From Arthrobacter yangruifuii (lineage in GTDB: Bacteria; Actinomycetota; Actinomycetes; Actinomycetales; Micrococcaceae), in assembly GCF_009192775.1 (NCBI RefSeq), contig NZ_VTFX01000003.1:124001-188000 (forward strand): a DNA stretch of 64,000 nt, written 5' to 3'. Positions within the stretch are counted from its first letter, which is position 1. Every line of letters starts with the position of its first letter. The translations under genes and the position numbers were made by a program. Below are positions 36,147 through 43,913 of this stretch, one piece after another. Below the pieces are notes generated by a model. The model did no database searches. It saw nothing but the letters and a program-made list of their open reading frames with translations, and was not told the origin of the DNA.

Positions 36147-37940
36147 GTGCTGCGCACTCATGCCCTTGGTTCCCTGAGGGCCGAGCATATTGGACAGACC
36201 GTTACTCTTGCAGGCTGGGTCGCCCGACGGCGCGACCACGGCGGCGTTGCCTTCCTCGACCTCCGCGACGCTTCGGGCGTGGCGCAGGTAGTGGTGCGTG
36301 AAGAGGATGTCTTCCACGGCCTGCGCAACGAGTACGTCCTGCAGATCACCGGCACGGTGCAGAAGCGGCCCGAGGGCAACGAAAACCCGGCCCTGGCCAC
36401 CGGCGAAATCGAGGTGATCGCGGACGACGTCGTGATCCTGAACACCTCCGACCCTCTGCCGTTCCAGATTGACGAGCACGTGGAGGTCGGCGAGGAAGCC
36501 CGCCTGCGCCACCGCTACCTGGACCTGCGCCGCCCGGCACCGGCAGCGGCCATGCGCCTGCGCTCCGAAGCCAACCGGGTGGCCCGGAACCTGCTGCATG
36601 ACGAAGGTTTCGTGGAAATCGAAACCCCCACGCTGACCCGTTCCACCCCTGAGGGTGCCCGCGACTTCGTGGTTCCGGCACGCCTGGCACCGGGGTCCTG
36701 GTACGCGCTGCCGCAGTCCCCGCAGCTGTTCAAGCAGCTGCTGCAGGTGGGCGGCTTCGAAAAGTACTACCAGATTGCCCGCTGCTACCGCGACGAGGAC
36801 TTCCGCGCCGACCGCCAGCCGGAGTTCACGCAGCTGGACATCGAGGCCAGCTTCGTCGAGGAAGATGACATCATCGCCCTGGGCGAGCAGATCGTGAAGT
36901 CGCTGTGGAAGCTGATCGGCGTCGAGATCAGCACCCCGATCCCGCGCATGACCTACGCGGACGCCATGGCCCGCTACGGCTCGGATAAGCCGGACCTGCG
37001 TTTCGGCCTGGAGCTGACCGAACTCACCGAGTTCTTCAAGGACACCACTTTCCGCGTCTTCCAGGCCCCGTACGTCGGCGCCGTGGTCATGCCCGGCGGC
37101 GCCTCGCAGGCCCGCCGTACGCTCGATGCCTGGCAGGAATGGGCCAAGCAGCGCGGCGCGAAGGGCCTGGCCTACGTGCTGGTCCAGGAGGACGGCACGC
37201 TGACCGGCCCGGTAGCCAAGAACCTGACGGACTTCGAGCGGGAGAACCTCGCCGAAAAGGTCGGTGCCAACCCCGGCGACTGCATCTTCTTCGCTGCCGG
37301 CGACAAGAGCGAGGCACGTGCCCTGCTCGGCGCCGCCCGCGTGGAGATCGGCCACCGCACCGGCCTGATCGATCCGAAGGACTGGGCCTTTGTCTGGGTG
37401 GTTGACGCCCCCATGTTCGAGCCGGCCTCCGCAGCCGTCGCCGCCGGCGACGTCGCAGTGGGCGGGGGCGCCTGGACCGCGGTCCACCACGCCTTCACCT
37501 CGCCGAAGCCCGAATTCATGGACACCTTCGACACCGATCCCGAGTCGGCCGTGGCCTACGCCTATGACATTGTCTGCAACGGCAACGAAATCGGCGGCGG
37601 TTCCATCCGTATCCACCAGCGCGATGTGCAGGAACGCGTCTTCAAGGTCATGGGCCTTTCGCAGGAGGATGCACAGGAGAAGTTCGGCTTCCTGCTGGAG
37701 GGCTTCAAGTACGGCGCACCGCCCCACGGCGGCATCGCCTTCGGCTGGGACCGCGTGGTGGCACTGCTGGCCGGCACCGACTCCATCCGCGACGTCATCG
37801 CCTTCCCGAAGTCCGGCGGCGGCTACGACCCGCTGACGCAGGCGCCGGCACCGATCACGGCGCAGCAGCGCAAGGAAGCCGGCGTGGATTACAAGCCGGA
37901 AGCCAAGAAGGACAAGGAAGCACCGGCGAAGGAAGCCTAG
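36147..37940 (+). CDS. aspS: Aspartate--tRNA(Asp/Asn) ligase, probably non-discriminating
   Basis: A bacterial-type class II AspRS of 597 residues with an N-terminal anticodon-binding OB domain, catalytic core ([30 protein letters not shown]) and inserted GAD domain. The OB domain shows RRRDHGG with His31 and RPEGNENP with Gly77. These match the residues His31 and Gly83 linked to relaxed tRNA specificity in Pseudomonas, where discriminating enzymes have Leu and Lys. It should therefore also form Asp-tRNA(Asn) for GatCAB. GTG 36147 has GAAAGG upstream. The C-terminus ends in a Lys/Glu-rich tail. Confidence 0.94.
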   Translation: MLRTHALGSLRAEHIGQTVTLAGWVARRRDHGGVAFLDLRDASGVAQVVVREEDVFHGLRNEYVLQITGTVQKRPEGNENPALATGEIEVIADDVVILNTSDPLPFQIDEHVEVGEEARLRHRYLDLRRPAPAAAMRLRSEANRVARNLLHDEGFVEIETPTLTRSTPEGARDFVVPARLAPGSWYALPQSPQLFKQLLQVGGFEKYYQIARCYRDEDFRADRQPEFTQLDIEASFVEEDDIIALGEQIVKSLWKLIGVEISTPIPRMTYADAMARYGSDKPDLRFGLELTELTEFFKDTTFRVFQAPYVGAVVMPGGASQARRTLDAWQEWAKQRGAKGLAYVLVQEDGTLTGPVAKNLTDFERENLAEKVGANPGDCIFFAAGDKSEARALLGAARVEIGHRTGLIDPKDWAFVWVVDAPMFEPASAAVAAGDVAVGGGAWTAVHHAFTSPKPEFMDTFDTDPESAVAYAYDIVCNGNEIGGGSIRIHQRDVQERVFKVMGLSQEDAQEKFGFLLEGFKYGAPPHGGIAFGWDRVVALLAGTDSIRDVIAFPKSGGGYDPLTQAPAPITAQQRKEAGVDYKPEAKKDKEAPAKEA

Positions 37941-37955
37941 CCTTCTTCCGCCCCG

Positions 37956-37990
37956 ACGGTACCCGGACGCAGCACGCGTCCGGGTACCGT
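37956..37990 (+). terminator. Strong hairpin terminator after aspS
   Basis: A perfect 15-bp stem (37956-37970 with 37976-37990) and loop AGCAC, 15 bases after the stop, followed by GCTTTA. Confidence 0.85.
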
Positions 37991-38073
37991 GCTTTAACTC
38001 CCGGGCTTCGACTCCGGTCAACCCGCGCCGGGACATGCCGGCTTTCGCTGGACACTCCCGTGCCGGCACCCGA

Positions 38074-38079
38074 TAGTGT
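38074..38079 (+). promoter_or_regulatory. -10 element (TAGTGT), leaderless arrangement
   Basis: TAGTGT starts 12 bases before ATG 38086; no Shine-Dalgarno is present. Confidence 0.45.
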
Positions 38080-38085
38080 TTGGGC

Positions 38086-38922
38086 ATGAGAGAGCGCTGG
38101 TTCAAGCAGGTGGACGTCTTCGGCACCAAGCCCTATCTGGGCAACCCCGTGGCGGTGGTACTGGACGCGGACGGCGTCTCCGACGCAGCCATGGCCTCCT
38201 TTGCCCGGTGGACCAACCTTTCCGAGACCACTTTCGTGCTGCCGCCCACGCAGGCCGGCGCCGACTACAAGGTCCGCATCTTCACGCCCGGGGGAGAGAT
38301 CCCCTTCGCCGGACACCCCACCCTGGGAACCTGCCACGCCTGGCTGGAAGCCGGCAACATTCCGCACTATCCCGGCGTCGTCATCCAGGAGTGCGGAGTG
38401 GGGCTGGTAACCCTGCACGCCTCGGCCGGTATGGCCGCCTTCGGCGCCCCGCCGTTGATCCGCTCGGGCGAGCTGGAGGAGAGCGTCCTCCGGCAGGCCG
38501 TCGACGCCCTGGGCATCACCCGGGACCAGGTTTCCGCCTCGAACTGGATCGACAACGGCCCCGGCTGGCTGGGCCTGCTCCTGAAGGACGCCGAAACCGT
38601 CCTGTCCCTGACTCCGGATCCTACGGCCATGGGTTCCCTCGCCGTCGGAGTCATTGGACCCCAGGCCGACGGCGGCGAAACGGACTACGAAGTCCGCGCC
38701 TTTGCGCCCGGCCACGGTGTCCTGGAGGATCCCGTCACCGGCAGCCTCAATGCCGGGCTGGCACAGTGGCTGATCGGCGCCGGGCTCGCGCCGGAACGCT
38801 ACACCGTAACCCAGGGCACCGCGCTGGAACGCTCCGGGCTTGTGCGGATCTTTACCCGGGACCGCAAAACCTGGGTGGGCGGGGAAACCACCACCTGCAT
38901 CGACGGCACCGTGAAGCTGTAA
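38086..38922 (+). CDS. PhzF family isomerase/epimerase-like protein
   Basis: A 278-residue protein of the diaminopimelate-epimerase-like fold. The catalytic Glu is in NLSETTFVLPP, and the second half carries the matching LEDPVTGSLNAGLAQW motif with the conserved Asp. PhzF itself isomerises a phenazine precursor, but most family members have unknown substrates, and no other phenazine gene is present. The start fits the conserved KQVDVFG N-terminus and the leaderless -10. It is probably co-transcribed with the nitronate monooxygenase nine bases downstream. Confidence 0.88.
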   Translation: MRERWFKQVDVFGTKPYLGNPVAVVLDADGVSDAAMASFARWTNLSETTFVLPPTQAGADYKVRIFTPGGEIPFAGHPTLGTCHAWLEAGNIPHYPGVVIQECGVGLVTLHASAGMAAFGAPPLIRSGELEESVLRQAVDALGITRDQVSASNWIDNGPGWLGLLLKDAETVLSLTPDPTAMGSLAVGVIGPQADGGETDYEVRAFAPGHGVLEDPVTGSLNAGLAQWLIGAGLAPERYTVTQGTALERSGLVRIFTRDRKTWVGGETTTCIDGTVKL

Positions 38923-38931
38923 CCGCCGGCC

Positions 38932-39978
38932 ATGGTGACGCTGCACTCCCTTCCGCACGCCGTCGTCGGGGCGCCGATGGCCGGCGGGCCCTCCACGCCG
39001 TCTCTGGCGGCGGCCGTCAGCAACGCCGGCGGCCTGGGGTTCCTGGCCGCCGGCTACAAGGACGCCGCGGCGGTGGCCGAAGAGATCACCCGGACCCGGG
39101 ATTTGACCGACGCACCGTTCGGAGTGAACCTTTTCGTGCCGGACACCGCCAGCACCGTCGGATCCGGAACATCCGGGCGGATCGGGGAAGCACTGGCGTA
39201 CCGGCAGCAGCTGGCCCGCGAGTACCCGCCGGAACTATTGCCGTTGCCGGATCCGGAGGATGACGACGGCTGGGATGCCAAACTCGATCTGGTTCTCCGG
39301 CTGCAGGTACCGGTGGTGTCCTTTACCTTCGGCCTGCCCGCCCGGGAGATCATGACGGCGCTCCAGGATGCGGGCAGCGCCGTCGTCGTCACCGTAACCA
39401 CCGCAGGGGAAGCAGCCCAGGCCGTTTCCGCCGGTGCCCGGATCCTGTGCCTGCAGGGGCCGGGGGCCGGCGGCCACCGCGGGACTTTTGACGCCGCCGC
39501 GGAACCGGCCGCACAGCCGCTGACCGAGCTGGTGCGCGGCGTGCGCACTATCAGCCCAGGCGTCGAACTCATTGCCGCCGGGGGGATCTGCACCGCCGCG
39601 CAGGTACGGACGCTGCGGGCGGCAGGGGCTGACGCCGTGCAGATCGGCACCGCGTTGCTGCTGAGCCCGGAGGCCGGCACCGCAGACGTACACCGGGCCG
39701 CCCTGCAGGACCCGCAGTTCACCCATACCGCACTGACGCGTGCCTTCTCCGGACGGTCCGCCCGTGGACTCGCCAACCGGTTTATGGCTGAGCACCCGGA
39801 TGCTCCGGCCGCTTATCCGCTGGTCAACCAGATGACGAAACGCCTCCGGGCGCAGGCGGCGGCTGCCGGGAATCCGCACGGCACCAGTCTCTGGGCCGGA
39901 ACGGGTTACCGTTCTGCGGCGCCGGAGCCGGCGGCCGCCGCGGTGGCGCGATTAGGGAGCGCGGCAGGCGTCCCCTAG
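38932..39978 (+). CDS. Nitronate monooxygenase (NPD family, FMN-dependent)
   Basis: A 348-residue TIM-barrel flavoprotein expected to oxidise alkyl nitronates. Motifs: GAPMAGGPSTPSLAAAVSNA at the N-terminus, VSFTFGLP, the glycine-rich FMN phosphate site LQGPGAGGHRG with its conserved His, and AAGGICTAAQV / GADAVQIGTALL. The active-site features of the class are therefore present. Its stop codon TAG overlaps that of the convergent gene in CTAG (39975-39978). Confidence 0.88.
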   Translation: MVTLHSLPHAVVGAPMAGGPSTPSLAAAVSNAGGLGFLAAGYKDAAAVAEEITRTRDLTDAPFGVNLFVPDTASTVGSGTSGRIGEALAYRQQLAREYPPELLPLPDPEDDDGWDAKLDLVLRLQVPVVSFTFGLPAREIMTALQDAGSAVVVTVTTAGEAAQAVSAGARILCLQGPGAGGHRGTFDAAAEPAAQPLTELVRGVRTISPGVELIAAGGICTAAQVRTLRAAGADAVQIGTALLLSPEAGTADVHRAALQDPQFTHTALTRAFSGRSARGLANRFMAEHPDAPAAYPLVNQMTKRLRAQAAAAGNPHGTSLWAGTGYRSAAPEPAAAAVARLGSAAGVP

Positions 39979-40562
39979 GGCAGGGTGACTCGGACGAACA
40001 CCGATGCCGCATTCCGGGCCGCCTGCGCCAGGACCGCAGCCTTCGGGTCAGGGACGTCCAGCGGACGCAGCCGGGGAAGGGCGGCCCAGCGGGAAAATTC
40101 CCGCCTGGCGGCTACCTGTTCGGCCAGCACCCGGTCGCCGCCGAAGACCAGGTACTCCGGGGTGGCACCCGCAAATACTGCGGCCGCCTGTTCCGCCGTG
40201 ACCGCGGCAACGGCATCAGCTGCGTTGGTCCGGCGGCTGTTGGGGGAACCGGTTTTCGAGGCCAGCAGCCTGCCTTCCCGGGAGACCCCGACGGCGTAAC
40301 CGCCGCGGCGCACCAGCACCAGGCCCAGGGTCCGGGCCTGCCCGGCCAGCGAAGCCAGGCGTTCGACGTCGTTGGCCCCCCGCCCCGGACGGCCGTCTGC
40401 GGGCCACGGGGCGAACAGCCGGGCCTCGGCACCGGAGGCCGCCCGCACGCGCAGACCCTCATTTTCGGGCACGAATTCCACGGTGCCCTGCGCGGCCTCG
40501 AACCGTTCCAGCCACCCGGACAACCGGTCTGCGGAAACATAGGTGGTGCGCGAGCCGGGCAC
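39975..40562 (-). CDS. acVLRF1-like peptidyl-tRNA hydrolase homologue lacking the catalytic loop
   Basis: A 195-residue protein resembling the actinobacterial Vms1-like release factor 1 family, whose members are predicted to free nascent chains from stalled ribosomes. Recognisable parts are SRTTYVSADRLSGWLERF, LVLVRRGGYAVGV, LLASKTGS, EYLVFGGDRVLAEQV and LDVPDPKAAVL. In the family as I know it a long loop with a Gln-containing GGWSQQ-type motif follows the ASKxG strand. Here residues 102-115 run ASKTGSPNSRRTNA directly into the next helix, about 19 residues shorter. The GTG start at 40562 is the only reasonable one in frame. Divergent from rarA. Confidence 0.72.
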   Translation of the reverse strand: MPGSRTTYVSADRLSGWLERFEAAQGTVEFVPENEGLRVRAASGAEARLFAPWPADGRPGRGANDVERLASLAGQARTLGLVLVRRGGYAVGVSREGRLLASKTGSPNSRRTNAADAVAAVTAEQAAAVFAGATPEYLVFGGDRVLAEQVAARREFSRWAALPRLRPLDVPDPKAAVLAQAARNAASVFVRVTLP

Positions 40563-40617
40563 GGCGGGGCCTGCTTTCCATGATGAGGGGGTGGACCAGC
40601 TCAGGTTACGGCACGAG

Positions 40618-40623
40618 TAGCCT
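40618..40623 (+). promoter_or_regulatory. -10 element (TAGCCT), leaderless arrangement
   Basis: TAGCCT starts 12 bases before GTG 40630, in the 67-base gap between divergent genes; no Shine-Dalgarno is present. Confidence 0.4.
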
Positions 40624-40629
40624 TGAAAC

Positions 40630-42045
40630 GTGAATGGTATGCCGGGGAATGATTTGTTCAGCACTGACGGGGACGACGACGCCGAGTTTGACGATGCCGG
40701 AGCGGCAGCGGGAACGAGGGTGCGTCCGCGCAGCCCCCTCGCCGTGCGGATGCGTCCGCGCACCGTGGACGAAGTGGTGGGCCAGCAGCACCTGCTCGGC
40801 CCCGGTTCGCCGCTGCGTACACTGGCCTCCTCCGCCGATGACCGCAACCCCGCCGGGCCCTCGTCGGTCATGCTGTGGGGTCCGCCCGGCACCGGCAAGA
40901 CCACCCTCGCCCACGTCGTCGCCCGCGGCGCCGGACGCAAGTTCGTGGAGCTTTCCGCCATCACGGCCGGCGTGAAGGACGTCCGCCGGGTGATGGAGCA
41001 GGCCCTGACGGACCGTGACCTGCACGGCGTCACCACCATCCTCTTCCTGGACGAAATCCACCGCTTCAACAAGGCCCAGCAGGATGCGCTGCTGCCCGGG
41101 GTGGAAAACCGGTGGGTGGTCCTCATGGCGGCCACCACGGAAAACCCCTCCTTCTCCGTGGTTTCCCCGCTGCTGTCCCGGTCCCTGCTGCTGACCCTGA
41201 AACCGCTGACCGAGGAAGACATCGCGGCCCTGCTGCAGCGCGCCGTCGAGGATGAACGCGGACTCGCCGGGCGGGTCACGCTCAGCGACGAGGCACTGGA
41301 GCACCTGGTCCGGCTGGCGGCGGGGGATGCCCGCCGGGGACTGACCGCGCTCGAGGCCGCCGCCGGCGTCGCCTACTCGGAGAAGGCCGAGGGCGACGAC
41401 GTCCCCGAAGTCACGCTCAAGCACGCCGAGGAAGCCCTCGACGTGGCGGCACTGCGCTATGACCGGGCGGGGGACCAGCACTATGACATCACCAGCGCCT
41501 TCATCAAGTCCCTGCGCGGATCCGACGTCGACGCCGCCCTGCACTATCTGGCCCGCATGCTGGAATCGGGGGAGGACCCCCGGTTCATTTCCCGGCGGCT
41601 GATCATCTCCGCGTCCGAGGACGTGGGAATGGCGGACCCGACGGCGCTGCAGACCGCCGTCGCTGCGGCCCAGGCCGTGCAGCTGATCGGGATGCCCGAA
41701 GGGCGGATCATCCTCGCGGAAGCCGTAGTGCATATTGCCACGGCGCCGAAATCCAATGCCGCCTACAACGGCATCAACGCAGCTATCGCAGACGTACGGG
41801 CCGGGTGGGGCCAGGGCGTGCCCGCACATCTGCGTGACGCCCACTATCCGGGGGCCAAGCAGCTGGGGCACGGCAAGGGGTATGTCTATTCGCATGATTC
41901 GCCGCACGGCGTGGCCCGTCAGCAGTACGCCCCCGATGACCTGGTGGGGAAAAACTACTACGAACCCACCGGCAACGGCGTGGAACGTGACATCTCGGCC
42001 CGGCTGGAGCGCCTGCGCGGAATCATCCGGGGCGGAAAGTCCTGA
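40630..42045 (+). CDS. rarA: Replication-associated recombination protein RarA (MgsA)
   Basis: An AAA+ ATPase of 471 residues related to clamp loaders and RuvB that acts at stalled replication forks. Walker A is [10 protein letters not shown] around residues 83-92, Walker B is [15 protein letters not shown], and sensor 1 is [11 protein letters not shown] with arginine finger region [10 protein letters not shown]. The C-terminal tetramerisation domain contains [17 protein letters not shown] and YNGINAA. The first 35 residues are acidic and non-conserved; an in-frame ATG at 40639 is an alternative start. Confidence 0.95.
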   Translation: MNGMPGNDLFSTDGDDDAEFDDAGAAAGTRVRPRSPLAVRMRPRTVDEVVGQQHLLGPGSPLRTLASSADDRNPAGPSSVMLWGPPGTGKTTLAHVVARGAGRKFVELSAITAGVKDVRRVMEQALTDRDLHGVTTILFLDEIHRFNKAQQDALLPGVENRWVVLMAATTENPSFSVVSPLLSRSLLLTLKPLTEEDIAALLQRAVEDERGLAGRVTLSDEALEHLVRLAAGDARRGLTALEAAAGVAYSEKAEGDDVPEVTLKHAEEALDVAALRYDRAGDQHYDITSAFIKSLRGSDVDAALHYLARMLESGEDPRFISRRLIISASEDVGMADPTALQTAVAAAQAVQLIGMPEGRIILAEAVVHIATAPKSNAAYNGINAAIADVRAGWGQGVPAHLRDAHYPGAKQLGHGKGYVYSHDSPHGVARQQYAPDDLVGKNYYEPTGNGVERDISARLERLRGIIRGGKS

Positions 42046-42299
42046 CGGCCGCTCCCGCGCAGGGCGTCGGGCAGGGCGCGGCATGCGTGTTAGCATTGAT
42101 GGTTGACTGGCAAGCCCAGACGCCGGCGTCCTCTTCCCCCGTATGTAAAAGTATGGCGGCAGTGGTGTGTCCGGAGTTCGGGTCTGTAGCAGACGGCAGC
42201 GGTTGGCCGGAGCTCTCCCTCATGGAGGCCAGCATATTTCGCAGCAGTCACGGCATGCAGCACCGCCGTGGCCAAACCGCCAAACAGTGAAAGGTGAAC
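42046..42299 (+). promoter_or_regulatory. rpsD upstream region with probable structured leader
   Basis: This 254-base stretch has no gene. TAGCAT at 42091-42096 is a likely -10, giving a leader of about 195 bases. It contains the palindrome GACGCCGGCGTC (42119-42130) and a GTCTG/CAGAC hairpin (42182-42194). S4 represses its own mRNA through leader structures in other bacteria, so autoregulation is plausible, but I cannot match a known RNA family by eye. Confidence 0.4.
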
Positions 42300-42926
42300 G
42301 TGGCTAACAACACACGTGCACGCCGGCAGGCACGCGCATCGCGCGCCCTCGGCATTGCTTTGACCCCCAAGGCAGCAAAGTACTTCGAGCGTCGGCCTTA
42401 CCCCCCGGGTGAGCACGGCCGCGCCCGTCGCAAGCAGGACAGCGACTACGCGGTACGTCTGCGTGAAAAGCAGCGTCTGCGTGCCCAGTACGGCATCCGC
42501 GAAGCACAGATGACCCGTGTCTTCGAAGAAGCCCGCCGCACCGCCGGCCTGACCGGTGAAAACCTGATCGAACTGCTCGAAATGCGTCTCGACGCACTCG
42601 TGCTGCGTGCCGGCTTTGCCCGCACGATCGCCCAGGCCCGCCAGCTGGTTGTGCACCGCCACATCCTGGTTGACGGCGCCCGCGTGGACCGCCCGTCCTT
42701 CCGCGTTTCCGAAGGCCAGCTCATCCACGTGCACCAGCGCAGCGAGACCATGACGCCGTTCCAGGTTGCCGCAGCCGGCGCCCACCGCGACGTCCTGCCC
42801 GCCGTTCCGGGTTACCTCGATGTTTCCCTGGACAAGCTGCAGGCACGCCTCGTGCGTCGCCCCAAGCGCTCGGAAGTTCCCGTGACCTGCGAAGAGCAGC
42901 TCGTCGTGGAATACTACGCACGCTAA
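42300..42926 (+). CDS. rpsD: 30S ribosomal protein S4
   Basis: The 208-residue primary 16S rRNA-binding protein of the small subunit. Beginning VANNTRARRQARASRALGIA, it has KYFERRPYPPGEHG and the S4 RNA-binding domain RLDALVLRAGFARTIAQARQ. No CxxC motifs are present, so it is the zinc-free form. GTG 42300 is preferred because GAAAGGTG lies just before it; GTG 42294 overlaps that site. It is a stand-alone gene with its own promoter and terminator, not part of an alpha operon. Confidence 0.96.
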   Translation: MANNTRARRQARASRALGIALTPKAAKYFERRPYPPGEHGRARRKQDSDYAVRLREKQRLRAQYGIREAQMTRVFEEARRTAGLTGENLIELLEMRLDALVLRAGFARTIAQARQLVVHRHILVDGARVDRPSFRVSEGQLIHVHQRSETMTPFQVAAAGAHRDVLPAVPGYLDVSLDKLQARLVRRPKRSEVPVTCEEQLVVEYYAR

Positions 42927-42952
42927 TAACGGGAATTCTTTTCCGTTTACTG

Positions 42953-42983
42953 AACAGCCCGCGGCCCTGCGCCGCGGGCTGTT
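42953..42983 (+). terminator. Hairpin terminator after rpsD
   Basis: A 13-bp stem (42953-42965 with 42971-42983) and loop CCTGC, followed by CCGTTGT. It lies 26 bases after the stop. Confidence 0.8.
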
Positions 42984-43153
42984 CCGTTGTCCGGAGCAGA
43001 TTTCCCCCACGTGGCGCACGCGTCAAAAGTAAGTGCCGCGGGGCAGCAGTAGGTAAGGTACATAGCGGGGTCTTTAGCTGTTTTCAGGCAGGGACTCGCG
43101 GGCAGAGCCGGTCACGGTGATGTGAACCACAATTTTTGCGTAAAAGGAGTCCC

Positions 43154-43528
43154 ATGTCGGGTGGAGATATAGCCGGTCTGATCGCGGCCGGTGTGTTTGC
43201 CGTGTTGGTCGCTTTGCTGGCCGTTCCCGTCTGGAAGCTGGGAAAGGTTTTTGATGAGATGCGCACCGCCATCCGGACCCTCAGCGAGGAAACAACGCCG
43301 CTGATAGACGAGGTCACCACCACGGTGTCCACCACCAACCTGCAGCTGCAGAAGGTGGACGGCATCTCCTCGAATGTCTCGGACGCCTCGGCCAACCTGT
43401 CCGCCCTCTCCTCCCTGGTGGCGGCCACGGTAGGTTCTCCGCTGATCAAGGTTTCGGCCTTCAGCTACGGTGTCCGCTCGGCCCTCGCCTCCCGCAGGAC
43501 CGCCGGCCGCGGACGCCGCAGCCGCTAG
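43154..43528 (+). CDS. DUF948 domain-containing membrane protein
   Basis: A 124-residue protein with one N-terminal transmembrane helix (IAGLIAAGVFAVLVALLAVPVW) and a helical, probably coiled-coil domain (LSEETTPLIDEVTTTVSTTN) of the DUF948 family, ending in a basic tail. AAAGGAG precedes the ATG. The family's function is unknown; it often lies upstream of alaS in Micrococcaceae. The next gene begins 36 bases later and is probably co-transcribed. Confidence 0.82.
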   Translation: MSGGDIAGLIAAGVFAVLVALLAVPVWKLGKVFDEMRTAIRTLSEETTPLIDEVTTTVSTTNLQLQKVDGISSNVSDASANLSALSSLVAATVGSPLIKVSAFSYGVRSALASRRTAGRGRRSR

Positions 43529-43564
43529 GCTGCGAGCACACTCAAACAACTACAGGAGCCAGCC

Positions 43565-43819
43565 ATGATCAAGCGCGTATTTTGGATGTCCATCGGCGTC
43601 GCCATCGGCGTCATTGCCGTCCGCCGGGTTTCGGAGGCCAAGGCCAGCCTGAGCCAGGCGGGTATCAACCGTGCCGTGGATTCCGCCGCGGGCGTGGTGC
43701 AGGGCTTTGCCGAGGCCCTGCGCGAGGGTATGGGCCAGCGCGAGGGTGAGCTGCGCGCCGCCCTCGGACTGGACACCCCCGAGAACATCACCGAGACGCT
43801 GAGGTCCATGCGCCGCTGA
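43565..43819 (+). CDS. Small conserved hypothetical protein upstream of alaS
   Basis: An 84-residue protein with a short N-terminal hydrophobic segment (VFWMSIGVAIGVIAV) and an amphipathic remainder (GVVQGFAEALREGMGQREGEL). CAGGAG lies before the ATG. It keeps company with the DUF948 gene and alaS. No domain is recognised; a small membrane-associated partner of the DUF948 protein is conceivable. Confidence 0.72.
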   Translation: MIKRVFWMSIGVAIGVIAVRRVSEAKASLSQAGINRAVDSAAGVVQGFAEALREGMGQREGELRAALGLDTPENITETLRSMRR

Positions 43820-43913
43820 GCGCCGGTACTTCTTCATCGCTGGCAGCACAGCACCACGCACGCAGTTCCACCTGCATGCTGAACCATCATTACCGGAAGG
43901 GTATAGAAGCACC

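Noticed and set aside
38086-39978. Phenazine biosynthesis locus
   Set aside because: One PhzF-fold protein plus a nitronate monooxygenase; no other phz gene is nearby and most PhzF relatives have other or unknown roles.
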